Shown: piece after piece, positions 17,961 to 25,642 of the stretch
Layout of the letters: each line of letters starts with the position of its first letter
Position numbering within the stretch: position 1 is the stretch's first letter
Translations under genes and position numbers: made by a program
NCBI GenBank assembly: GCA_016871675.1
Contig: VHCN01000026.1
Coordinates: 1 to 39,732, forward strand
Direction of reading: 5' to 3'
Length of the DNA stretch: 39,732 nucleotides
From: Verrucomicrobiota bacterium
GTDB taxonomy: Bacteria > Verrucomicrobiota > Verrucomicrobiia > Limisphaerales > VHCN01
Notes under the pieces: model-generated
What the model was told of the DNA's origin: nothing
What the model saw: the letters and a program-made list of their open reading frames with translations, nothing else
The model's database searches: none

Positions 17961-19809
17961 CCGCGCCCAACGGCGCTCGCGCCGCGCGTTCCAGCGCCCC
18001 CACGGTGAAAATGAGCGGGTAGAGGCGCTCGAAATACCAGAGCTTCGCGAAGTAGAAACCGATGGGCGAAGGCTGCGTCCACGAACCATTTTCGATCCGC
18101 GTGACGAGCCACTCGACGCCGCGCGCGACCTCAGCTTCGTGCGACGGGAACGGGGCGAGCGAGTCGACGGCAAGCGCGGTTTCCTCGACGGACGGCGGGC
18201 CGCCGTGTCCACCGCCCCAACTGCCGTCACGGTTCTGAATCGATCCCAGCCACGCGCCTGCGCGTTCCCGCATCCCGGATACTCCGGGGAATTCCCGGTC
18301 GTCCAGCGGCTCGAGCCCTTGCAGCACGCGGGACGTGCCGTAGGTCGGGTTCTCGTCGTCGCGCGAGTGCTGGTTGCCAAACCAGAGCGGCAGCCACGAG
18401 CCATCGGCGCGTTGCGCTCGTTCGAGGTAGCCGAGTCCACGCGATATCGCACGCGTCATTCGCGCGGCCAGGGAGTCGGGCAGCGCGGCGCGCCAAGCCG
18501 CCCATGCGCGCAGGGCGTGCGCCGTGAGGTCCGGGCTGCTGCGGTCGAAGGGCAGATTCGTCCAGCCGCGGCAAAAGGTCGGGATGCCGCCGTCGGAGTT
18601 CTGAAGACCGAGCAGCCAGCGCGTGCCGAGGTCCGCCGCGGCGAGAGTCGGCGCGTGCGGCGTTTCGCCCGTCTGGATGGCGGAAAGATTTGCGAGCGCG
18701 AGCAGCGCGCCCGCGGTGTCGTCGGCGTCCGGCACGCCGCCGGGCAGGTCGGTCCAAGCCCAGCCCCCCGGCGCGGCGTGCGTGTAAGGATGCTCCACGC
18801 GGTATTGCTGGCTCAGGAGCCACTGCACGACTTGCGCGCGTTCCGACACATCAAGCACGGGCGCGCCGCCCGCAGCGAGGGCGTTCACGGCGAGTGTCGT
18901 CACCCACGTGGCGAGGTTCGTGTCAATCGGCCAGCTTCCATCCCCGCGCGCGGATGCGAGCAGAAATGCGACGGCGTTGCGCGTGACCGGATGGTTTGCG
19001 TTGCCACTCGCCGCAAGGCTCATCGCGACAAAGCTCGTCAGCGGCGTGGCTTCGAGGAAACCGCCGCTCGCGGGCTGGATTTCGGCGAGCGTGCGAAGCG
19101 TCCGGGCGCGGGCCGCGTTTCGAATCCCGCGCGTGAGCGGGTTGCGCGGCGGCAAGTGGTGATGGCGCGCCTGCCCGATGGCGATGAGCGCGGGGAGCGC
19201 GTAGCTCACGACCGGCAGCCGCAACGCCGCGAAAAGCTGACGCGGCGCGGCGGCGAGTTCGAAGGGCAGCGGAAGCACCGAACGCCACGCGCCCGCGCCC
19301 GGGCCGAGCCGGCCGGCCAGGGCGCACATCGTGAGAATGGGCACGGAAAACGTGCGGTCCTTTCCGTAGCGGGCGGTGATGGCTTCGACAAGCCGCTGGA
19401 TGTCGAGCGCCGCGCCGCCGCTGCTGTGCCCGGCGAGCCAGCGTTCGGCGCGTTGCACGCTGGCTCTGAGGCGCACTTCCCCGCCGGGCACGACGGCGAA
19501 CGCCGCCCAGCCGAGCGCGGTGGTGCTGATGTTGCTGAGACTCTGGACGGTGTCGCCCCAACCGCCATCGGGGTTTTGATGCTCGGCCAGCCAGTCTAGT
19601 CCGCGTCCCAGCAAGCGCGGCGAGATTCGCGCGATGGCGTCGCCCGATTCGCGGGTGACGAGCGCGAGCGCCGTGACCGCTGTGGCGGTGGAGAGGGCAC
19701 TCGCGGACAGTTCGCCGGTCCAATGATCGTCCTGCGCTCGGGCGTCAAGCAGGGCGCGACGGGCGGTCGCGAGCGCCGCGCGGAGGCGCGTGCATGCGGA
19801 ACGGCTCAT
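17905..19809 (-). CDS. Divergent squalene-hopene-cyclase-like class II terpene cyclase
   Basis: 634 residues from ATG 19809 (MSRSACTRLRAALATARRAL), close to the 630-odd residues of squalene-hopene cyclases. Seen: QW-like repeats (HQNPDGGWGDT near 77, GDGSWPIDTN near 289, QNSDGGIPTF, RADGSWLPLW, NRDGSWGGG); the protonating motif PDADDTAGALLAL, with DADD at 361-364 matching the family DXDD in position and context (GGW...PDxDDT); and a C-terminal FYFAKLWYFERLYPLIFTVGAL like the family end. Family role: acid-triggered cyclisation of squalene or another polyprenoid at the membrane. No other hopanoid genes lie nearby, and the middle of the protein diverges from textbook SHC, so the substrate is open. 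A longer N-terminus starting at 19893 is possible but Arg-rich and unlikely. Confidence 0.85.
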   Translation of the reverse strand: MSRSACTRLRAALATARRALLDARAQDDHWTGELSASALSTATAVTALALVTRESGDAIARISPRLLGRGLDWLAEHQNPDGGWGDTVQSLSNISTTALGWAAFAVVPGGEVRLRASVQRAERWLAGHSSGGAALDIQRLVEAITARYGKDRTFSVPILTMCALAGRLGPGAGAWRSVLPLPFELAAAPRQLFAALRLPVVSYALPALIAIGQARHHHLPPRNPLTRGIRNAARARTLRTLAEIQPASGGFLEATPLTSFVAMSLAASGNANHPVTRNAVAFLLASARGDGSWPIDTNLATWVTTLAVNALAAGGAPVLDVSERAQVVQWLLSQQYRVEHPYTHAAPGGWAWTDLPGGVPDADDTAGALLALANLSAIQTGETPHAPTLAAADLGTRWLLGLQNSDGGIPTFCRGWTNLPFDRSSPDLTAHALRAWAAWRAALPDSLAARMTRAISRGLGYLERAQRADGSWLPLWFGNQHSRDDENPTYGTSRVLQGLEPLDDREFPGVSGMRERAGAWLGSIQNRDGSWGGGHGGPPSVEETALAVDSLAPFPSHEAEVARGVEWLVTRIENGSWTQPSPIGFYFAKLWYFERLYPLIFTVGALERAARAPLGAATAQPKSPASARSAPGRA

Positions 19810-19937
19810 GCGGCGTGGATTTCTGGATTGCGCCCGACGACTGAGTCTGGTCTTTTCTCGCCCGAAAAGTCCGCGGCCGGGCGGTTCCGCCACGCAGACT
19901 GAAACTTGCAGAAGGTTCGAATCATCGTTTTTGAGTC

Positions 19938-20252
19938 ATGAGTTCATTTTTTGAACGCCCGGACACCAAGGGCAGGTATTCGGGCAAGAACAACACGCGG
20001 TGGATGAGTTTCATCTGCAACGCGCCGGCGGCGCAATCGGTGTCCGTGGTCGGCGACTTCAACGATTGGGATGCCGCGGCAAACCCGATGGAGCGTCAGG
20101 TGGACGGCAACTGGACCGCAATGGCGCAACTGAACCACGGGCATCATCTTTACGTGTTCATGGTGGATGGCAAGCCGGTGCTCGACCCGCGAGCGCAAGG
20201 TGTCGGGCGCAATGGGAAGAACGAGCGCGTCTCGCTGGTGCTGGTCAGCTGA
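19938..20252 (+). CDS. Stand-alone CBM48/AMPK-type glycogen-binding domain protein
   Basis: 104 residues, a single early-set domain. The glucan-binding signature VSVVGDFNDWDAAANPM (residues 35-51) and NGHHLYVFMVDGKPVLDPRA-like ending (here HGHHLYVFMVDGKPVLDP) match the CBM48/isoamylase N-terminal family. There is no catalytic domain and no signal peptide, so it is a cytoplasmic protein that probably binds glycogen or another alpha-glucan, or recruits a partner to it. No glycogen enzyme is in the window. The gene starts 128 bases from the divergent cyclase gene. The start is fixed by MSSFFERPDTKGRYSGKNN, with no alternative upstream. No ribosome site is seen. Confidence 0.88.
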   Translation: MSSFFERPDTKGRYSGKNNTRWMSFICNAPAAQSVSVVGDFNDWDAAANPMERQVDGNWTAMAQLNHGHHLYVFMVDGKPVLDPRAQGVGRNGKNERVSLVLVS

Positions 20253-20335
20253 TCAAGCACCCGGGCTGGAGTCCGCGTGGCCCAAGGCGGGTGTGGCGGG
20301 TTGTGTTAGGGCATTGTAAATTCCCAAGAATGGCG

Positions 20336-20363
20336 TTGACAAAGCCGACTCGGGTCCTAGCTT
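20336..20363 (+). promoter_or_regulatory. Promoter of the candidate ncRNA
   Basis: A perfect TTGACA (20336-20341), a 16-base spacer, and TAGCTT (20358-20363). No open reading frame with coding character follows on this strand; a structured segment and an intrinsic terminator do. Confidence 0.5.
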
Positions 20364-20368
20364 ACCCT

Positions 20369-20518
20369 TACTTTTTGGCTCAGGTTTTTGATTCGGGTGG
20401 CAGCACGTTTCTTCAGAGGGGTTCCCCACCCCCACCTCCTTGGCGTCTGCTGCCCGAATCGCTCTTGGGCACTTTAGTGCCGGATTGGGCGGGCTCCGCG
20501 GAGTCCGCCCTTTTCTTT
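20369..20518 (+). ncRNA. Candidate structured non-coding RNA, about 150 nt, family not recognised
   Basis: The segment lies between a sigma70-like promoter and an intrinsic terminator in a 310-base gene-free stretch. It folds by eye into a long rod: GCTCAGG (20378-20384) pairs with CTTGGGC (20464-20470, two G-U pairs), GATTCGG (20390-20396) with CCGAATC (20454-20460), and GCAGCA (20400-20405) with TGCTGC (20448-20453). Internal loops separate these stems, and the apex is C/G-rich. A small GGCAC-TTTA-GTGCC hairpin (20468-20481) overlaps the outer stem and could be an alternative fold. It lacks the SRP RNA apical consensus. A 6S-like rod shape is possible but not shown by sequence. It converges on the response-regulator gene. 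Confidence 0.5.
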
Positions 20519-20520
20519 CT
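20487..20520 (+). terminator. Intrinsic terminator of the candidate ncRNA
   Basis: The stem GGGCGGGCTCC / GGAGTCCGCCC (20487-20497 with 20500-20510, one G-T wobble, innermost pairs open) is followed by TTTTCTTTCT. The T-tract is on the plus-strand side only, so it serves plus-strand transcription. Confidence 0.75.
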
Positions 20521-20562
20521 CCCGCTGGATTCTGGGTGCGCCGGAGGTCGGTCCGTCGTCAC

Positions 20563-21252
20563 TCAGGCGAGCTTGGGGGCGGGGGAAGCACCGGGTGTCG
20601 GGGCTGCGGGCTGTGCGCCAGCCTCTGGCATTGCTGCGGGTGCGGATTTGAGGGACTCGCACTCCGGGCAGGTGAAATGGTGCCGATTCACGTCCTCCTC
20701 GCCGAAGCTGATGGAGACTTTGAGCTTGTGCCAGTTGCCGTCGAGGTCGCGGATCTTCTTGCAGGATTCGCACCGTGGGACGAATTGGAGCGCCTGCCCG
20801 AGAAGCCGGAGCGCGGTTTCATACTGCGCAAGTTGCCGGCGCAGTTCCGCCTGCACCTTTGCGGCGCGCGCGCCGGCCAAAATCCGGGCGCGAAGCTCAT
20901 CGGGATGGAACGGCTTGCTGAGAAAATCATCCGCTCCCGCCCCGAGGCCCTCGACAATCTGCGCCTTGCCGGACTTTGCCGTGAGAATGAGGATGTGCAG
21001 CGTGGAACTGTGGAGTTTTGACCGGATTTTCCGGCAAAGCTCGAACCCGTTCATGCCTTGGAGCATGTAGTCCACCACGGCCACACGGATCTCATCGTCG
21101 TGCACGAGGATGTCGAATGCCTTGTCGGCCTCGGACGCGGTCACCGTCCGGAATCCCCACTGGTCCAGCATGGTCTCGAGCTTGCCGAGCATGCCGGGGT
21201 CGTCGTCCAACAGGAGGACCTTCGGCCGGTCAGGAACGGTCACAATTGCCAT
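20563..21252 (-). CDS. Response regulator with C-terminal Cys4 (CxxC...CxxC) domain
   Basis: 229 residues from ATG 21252 (MAIVTVPDRPKVLLLDDD). The receiver domain spans about 10-127: acidic pair D16-D18, phosphoacceptor D61 (VAVVDYMLQGMNG), T91 and K113 (LSKPFHPDEL), all intact. A helical linker (128-158) leads to a small domain with CESCKKIRDLDGNWHKL (C161, C164) and FTCPEC (C195, C198). This resembles the CxxCKKIRD...CPxC module found after PAS/receiver domains in multi-sensor signalling proteins, probably zinc-binding. A Pro/Ala tail ends the protein. There is no DNA-binding or enzymatic output domain and no histidine kinase nearby. The in-frame extension upstream of 21252 is Arg/Pro-rich and judged non-coding. 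Confidence 0.9.
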   Translation of the reverse strand: MAIVTVPDRPKVLLLDDDPGMLGKLETMLDQWGFRTVTASEADKAFDILVHDDEIRVAVVDYMLQGMNGFELCRKIRSKLHSSTLHILILTAKSGKAQIVEGLGAGADDFLSKPFHPDELRARILAGARAAKVQAELRRQLAQYETALRLLGQALQFVPRCESCKKIRDLDGNWHKLKVSISFGEEDVNRHHFTCPECESLKSAPAAMPEAGAQPAAPTPGASPAPKLA

Positions 21253-21533
21253 GGTCAGGATTCGGTTGTGTGCTGACGGACGGCCCGCCCGCCCGGGGAC
21301 GCACAAGCCCGCCTGCGCATCCCGTCGACGCCTGAAGCCGGGGTTGGCGGGCGATTGCCGCGCACGACCATGCGCGGGGGGCGCGGGTGCATCCATCGCC
21401 GCCGCATCAAACCCGCGAAAGGTTCGAGCTTCCCCCCCTCCGCGTCAATCACGGAACGAATCCGCCCGCGCTCGCGTTTTCGCACGCTGATGCTTGCGTC
21501 CGCAGGGGAGCTTCGGCCAACTTTCGGCTCACG

Positions 21534-22139
21534 ATGCACTGGTCATTCTCTGCGCTCGACGACCTGCCCGGACTCGTCTGGCGCGCGCTCGAAGAAGCCG
21601 CCGCCGCCGCCGAGCATCCGCTCCGCACCGCGGCCTTCGGGACTGCCACCCAGTTCGATGCCTCGATGCGCACGGTCGTGCTCCGGTCGGTCGACACGGC
21701 CAGGCGCCAGCTTGCCTGCCACTCGGATGTCCGCACCGCCAAAGTCCAGCACCTGCGGCTCAATCCCAACGTCCAGTGGCTCTTCCACGATGCCGCCGCC
21801 CGCGTTCAACTGCGCATCACGGCCCTTGCCATGACGCATCATGTCGACGCGATCGCCGAGGCGGCGTGGAAGTCCGTGCCGGTCACGAACCGGCCCAACT
21901 ACTGTTCCCGCCATCCGCCCGGCACGGCGATCGCCGCGCCCGAACTTGCCCTGCCCGCCGAGTGGCGCGAGCGGGTCCCAACTCCCGACGAGACCGCGCG
22001 CGGATTCGACAACTTTGCCGTCCTCGTCACGACCGTGGAGCACATGGACTGGCTTCAACTCGGCGCGGATGGAAGACACCGGCGCGCGGGGTTCACATGG
22101 ACTGGCACCCGCTTCTCGGGCGTGTGGCTTGCGCCGTGA
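21534..22139 (+). CDS. Pyridoxamine-5'-phosphate-oxidase-like flavoprotein
   Basis: 201 residues from ATG 21534 (MHWSFSALDDLPGLVWRALEEA). The FMN-binding split-barrel pattern is visible: RTVVLRSVDTARRQLACHSDVRTAKVQHLRLNP in outline (kept residues: TVVLR, then HSDxRTxKVxxLxxNP), VQWLFHDAAARVQLRI, and a C-terminal WxxL..RRAGFTWTG segment. This is the general PNPOx-related family of about 200 residues, distinct from true PdxH. It probably binds FMN or F420-like cofactors in the cytoplasm; the reaction is not known. No Shine-Dalgarno is seen. The 281 bases before it, shared with the divergent response regulator, contain no other feature I can support. Its stop codon abuts, in the same frame, the remnant of an NADH dehydrogenase gene. 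Confidence 0.85.
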   Translation: MHWSFSALDDLPGLVWRALEEAAAAAEHPLRTAAFGTATQFDASMRTVVLRSVDTARRQLACHSDVRTAKVQHLRLNPNVQWLFHDAAARVQLRITALAMTHHVDAIAEAAWKSVPVTNRPNYCSRHPPGTAIAAPELALPAEWRERVPTPDETARGFDNFAVLVTTVEHMDWLQLGADGRHRRAGFTWTGTRFSGVWLAP

Positions 22140-22547
22140 ACCGGGCCCGGCGTCGCGCCCGCGGCGATTCAGATGGCGTCGCCCGTCGCGCGGCTCATCG
22201 AGGACGAACTGGAATCCGGCGCGCACGCGCAACGCCCGTCGTTCAAATATTGGGACAGGGGCGGCATGTCGACCATCGGCCGCTCGGCGGCCGTTGCGCA
22301 GGCGGGCCCGATGGAACTGACAGGCTTCCCCGCGTGGCTCGCGTGGACCGGGATTCACCTGCTGTTCCTCGTCGGGTTCCGCAACAAGGCCGCGGCGCTC
22401 TTGCGGTGGGTTTACAGCCATTTCACCTGCAAGCGCGGCGCGCGCATCATCATGGGATTCCCGGAACGACATCGGGACACGGGAACCCGCGCGGCAGTCA
22501 CTTCTTCTTCGGCGGCGGCTTCGACGAATCGTCCAACCCTGGAATGA
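22140..22547 (+). pseudogene. ndh: Decayed 3' fragment of a type II NADH dehydrogenase gene
   Basis: Directly after the PNPOx stop (22137-22139) and in the same frame, translation reads GPGVAPAAIQ, then VARLIEDELESG, then FKYWDRGGMSTIGRSAAVAQ, then a membrane-type GFPAWLAWTGIHLLFLVGFR and a HFTCKRGARII end. This is the C-terminal quarter of NDH-2 (the quinone-side loop and membrane-attachment part). The FAD- and NADH-binding Rossmann domains (first roughly 300 residues) are absent. Homology ends near 22460; the frame then runs on to a stop at 22547, overlapping the AsmA-like gene by 50 bases. An ATG at 22173 could initiate a 124-residue product, but without the dinucleotide domains it could not be a dehydrogenase. 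Confidence 0.85.
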
Positions 22548-25500
22548 GCTGCTTCAACGTGTGGAATGGCCGCAGAGGGAGCAGCAGGAACTTCGGCACG
22601 TAAGTCGGCTCGCCCTCGGGCCGCGAGAGCGTGCCGGTCACCTTGTATTCGAACACCTTCGTCAACGGCGTGGTGATGAAACTCAGCAGCGGCCCGACGA
22701 GAAACGCGTCACGAAACAACTCCGCCTCCACGCGCGCGTTCACACGCGATTCGAAGTCGATCGTGCCGTCGTAGTGCAGCCGGGCGGGCGGCGACCGGAT
22801 TTCCAGGTCGGTGGTGCGGACGACGCTGTTGGTGATGGTGAAGTTCGCGGTCGCCTCGCGGGCGCGGCTCGCCCCGAGGCCGGGCACGATCGCGTTGAGC
22901 ACCGGCGAAAAAATGCCGACCAGCGGCACGTCCCACAACAGGCCGTTGGTCAGCCGCGCGCTGCCGAACCCCTGCCAGCTCTTGAAATCTTCCGTGCGCC
23001 CGGAGGTCACGCTCAACACGCCGCTGAGCGTCCCCTCGAGCCGGTTCGTCGGCGTCGAGACATCCGCGACCAGCGCCCGCAAGTCCGCGCCCGCGGTGAC
23101 CATCGAGAAGCGAAAGTCCGCGCCGTCGTCGCGGGTGAAGTCAAACGCCGCGTCGCCCCGCAACTCGCCGCCGTAGAATCTCCCGGTCACGTTGGTGAGC
23201 ACGAGCGTGTTCGTGACCCAGTGTATCCCGCCGCGGATGTCCGGCAGGTTGAAGCGCTGCCACGCGAAGGGCCCGCCGCTGATCTCGAAGTGCAGGTCGG
23301 TCGTCTCGCCGTCCCGGAGGGGCAGCGAGCCGTTCACCCGCGCCACGGGCGGCTTCCCGAACCGATACGGCGCGAGGTGCTGCGCCGTCTTCGGGCCGAT
23401 GGCCCGCGCCACGGGCATCGGGTCGAGCGTGCTGTGGACGTTGGTGAGGAAGAGCCGCTGCGCCCGCAGGTCCACGACGCCGAGCGGCACCGTGGCGAGC
23501 CCCGCGCCGCGTGTGATGCGCGCGTCGGTGACACGAAAGACCTCGTTCGTGAATTGCACCGCGGCGGTGAAGCTTCCGCACTCCTCGCCGCGGAGGATGA
23601 AGTTCGTCACCGCCACGCGCACGTCGAGTCCCACGCGGTCGCGCGCAAGCCAGCACCCGCGCACTTCGCCCTCGATGCGCGGCGGCACCGTGAATCGCAG
23701 GTCGTCCAGCACGCGGCGCTGCCCGTCATCCTCGAGCAACGGCCGCACCGCGCGCGGATCGATCGCCGCGTGGCCGCGGAACCGGTAGTCCCGCGTCCGC
23801 AGCACCTCGGTGTAGGAGAACTCGGCGCGCCCCTCGGGCCGCTGCACGGCGAGGTTCGGCAGGTGCAGCACTTCGTTCGAGAGCGTCACGTCGGTGCGGA
23901 CCGCGGTGAACGGCACGGTGCGATACGAGCCGCGGCCGCCCGCGACGTTGCCGGCGAGCGTCAGCGTGGGCAGCACGTCGGCCTTCCAGTCCGGTGCCTT
24001 GTTCGTCCACGCCGGCAGCGTGACGGCGGCCTCGACGCTCACGCGCGGTGGCGTGTCGAACTGGTATTGCGCGAGGAACCGCCTCGTGCCCGGATCGACC
24101 AGCGGGGCGAGTTTCCAGAAGTCGAAACTCGCGTGACGCGCCTTCGCGGTCAGCCGGCGCGTCTCGGTGTCCAGTGATGCGCTGCCATCGAGCCTGCCGT
24201 CGTAAAGTTTGGTGGAGAGGCTCTTGATTTCCAACTGCGGCTGGCGCCACGAGCCGTCGGCATGGAGGTTTGCCAGGGCGAGGTTCGTGGCGGTGACATT
24301 GGTGGCTTGGACGGTCCACTGCACATTCCACGCCGCAGGATCAGCCCACTTGAACATGACAGGGTTCGTGGCGGAGCCGGTGTAATGGCGGTAAACGCCA
24401 ATCTCCGCGTGATCCGCGGAGGCCCACCTCGATTTCGGAGAACGAAGGGTCAGGTCGGTCATCGCGCCGGCAAACGACTTGAAGTCGGGCGACACCGTGA
24501 GCAGCACGGCGGCGTTTCCAGAGGCCGCCTCGCCCCAAGTTGTTTTCAGTTCCTCGGCGTTCAGCGAAATCTCGGAGCTTGCCCCATGGGCCTTCAAGAG
24601 CGACGAGACGACCAGATGCAAGGCTCGGGCCGAAGCGTCCGCCGACCGGACATTCTCGGACTTCAAATTCAGGACGACGGAGCTGGCGTGATTCGTTCCG
24701 AATTGATGGTGATCCGTAAGATAGCCGTGAAGCTCGAGTTCGCCTTGTCCCATCCGGACTGGGCCCGCGGCGAACTCGGCAAACCGCGTGGTCGCCTCCG
24801 CGCGGACCGGCGAATTGGTGCCGTAGCTTCGGCGGGCCCAGCCTTCGACGTGCAGCCCGCGCGCCGAGCCCCACGGCGATTTCACGCCGGAGGTGGCGAG
24901 CTTCACGCGCGCGTCGAAGCCGCCGCCGTCCCGCGCGTCCGCGCGCACGTCGAGCGCGAGCTCGGGCTGTGACTCGAACTGAATGCGGTCCATCTCGTCG
25001 AGTCCGCGACGCAGGAGCGAGGCACCGCGGCCCGTGGAGACGCCGGGGTCCGCGGACGCCGCGCGCGCGCGCAACCGGCTCGCGTGCGTCACGGCGCCGC
25101 CGAGCGTGACGGGGAAGTCGTTCAACCGTCCGGTGAACTTCTCGAGTTCCCAGGTTTCGTTGGGCAGGAAGCGAAGTTCCGTGGTGATGCCCGCGGCGAC
25201 GAGTTCGCGCGGGGGTTCGTTCGACACCGCCACGGGCCACACGAGGCGTCCCTCGCGCACGGCGATCGAGGGCACCTTGATCTGCCGCCGCCGCAACGCG
25301 TCGGGGTCGAGCCGGATTTCCATCTCCGCGATGAAGAGGCTCGCGCCTTTCATCCGGGCCGGTGCGGCGACGGTGAGTTTTTCGGCGACGATGCCGCGAT
25401 ACCAGCGGAGGCGGACGCGCTCGAACTCGATGTCCAGCCCGCGCGCGTGCAACTCGGCTTGCAGCCGGCGCTTGGCGAAGCCGGGCAGGCCAATCTGGTT

Positions 25501-25629
25501 CAGGTAGATGAACCCCGCCACGCCGCCGAGCACGAGCAGCAGGCACGCGATGCGAAGCCGGCGGAAGAGCCGGCGCGCGATGAGCCAGCCGCGTTTCGCC
25601 TCACGCCCGGTTGCGCGTTCCTCGGTCAT
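22498..25629 (-). CDS. AsmA/TamB-like large envelope protein
   Basis: 1043 residues. A basic cytoplasmic N-terminus and one membrane helix (about 26-47, CLLLVLGGVAGFIYL) precede a very long extracytoplasmic region rich in beta-strand-type repeats (TNEVFRVTDARI, GGELRGDAAFDF, GTLSGVLSV). A C-terminal AsmA-like part follows: VPLVGIFSPVLNAIVPGLG, TTDLEIRSPPARLHYDGTIDF, then FEYKVTGTLSRPEGEPTYVP and a basic PPPKKK tail. AsmA/TamB-family proteins form hydrophobic grooves bridging inner and outer membranes and carry phospholipid or other hydrophobic cargo. It is the last gene of the HtrA-ABC-GldG-DUF4340 operon; its ATG lies 13 bases after the DUF4340 stop. Family assignment rests mainly on the C-terminal pattern. 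Confidence 0.82.
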   Translation of the reverse strand: MTEERATGREAKRGWLIARRLFRRLRIACLLLVLGGVAGFIYLNQIGLPGFAKRRLQAELHARGLDIEFERVRLRWYRGIVAEKLTVAAPARMKGASLFIAEMEIRLDPDALRRRQIKVPSIAVREGRLVWPVAVSNEPPRELVAAGITTELRFLPNETWELEKFTGRLNDFPVTLGGAVTHASRLRARAASADPGVSTGRGASLLRRGLDEMDRIQFESQPELALDVRADARDGGGFDARVKLATSGVKSPWGSARGLHVEGWARRSYGTNSPVRAEATTRFAEFAAGPVRMGQGELELHGYLTDHHQFGTNHASSVVLNLKSENVRSADASARALHLVVSSLLKAHGASSEISLNAEELKTTWGEAASGNAAVLLTVSPDFKSFAGAMTDLTLRSPKSRWASADHAEIGVYRHYTGSATNPVMFKWADPAAWNVQWTVQATNVTATNLALANLHADGSWRQPQLEIKSLSTKLYDGRLDGSASLDTETRRLTAKARHASFDFWKLAPLVDPGTRRFLAQYQFDTPPRVSVEAAVTLPAWTNKAPDWKADVLPTLTLAGNVAGGRGSYRTVPFTAVRTDVTLSNEVLHLPNLAVQRPEGRAEFSYTEVLRTRDYRFRGHAAIDPRAVRPLLEDDGQRRVLDDLRFTVPPRIEGEVRGCWLARDRVGLDVRVAVTNFILRGEECGSFTAAVQFTNEVFRVTDARITRGAGLATVPLGVVDLRAQRLFLTNVHSTLDPMPVARAIGPKTAQHLAPYRFGKPPVARVNGSLPLRDGETTDLHFEISGGPFAWQRFNLPDIRGGIHWVTNTLVLTNVTGRFYGGELRGDAAFDFTRDDGADFRFSMVTAGADLRALVADVSTPTNRLEGTLSGVLSVTSGRTEDFKSWQGFGSARLTNGLLWDVPLVGIFSPVLNAIVPGLGASRAREATANFTITNSVVRTTDLEIRSPPARLHYDGTIDFESRVNARVEAELFRDAFLVGPLLSFITTPLTKVFEYKVTGTLSRPEGEPTYVPKFLLLPLRPFHTLKQLIPGLDDSSKPPPKKK

Positions 25630-25642
25630 CGCAGGGGGCGCC

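Noticed and set aside
20369-20518. Identification of the structured segment as SRP RNA, tmRNA, RNase P RNA or 6S RNA
   Set aside because: No SRP apical consensus, no tmRNA tag or tRNA-like ends, too short for RNase P, and no primary-sequence match to 6S that I can show. It is left as unassigned.
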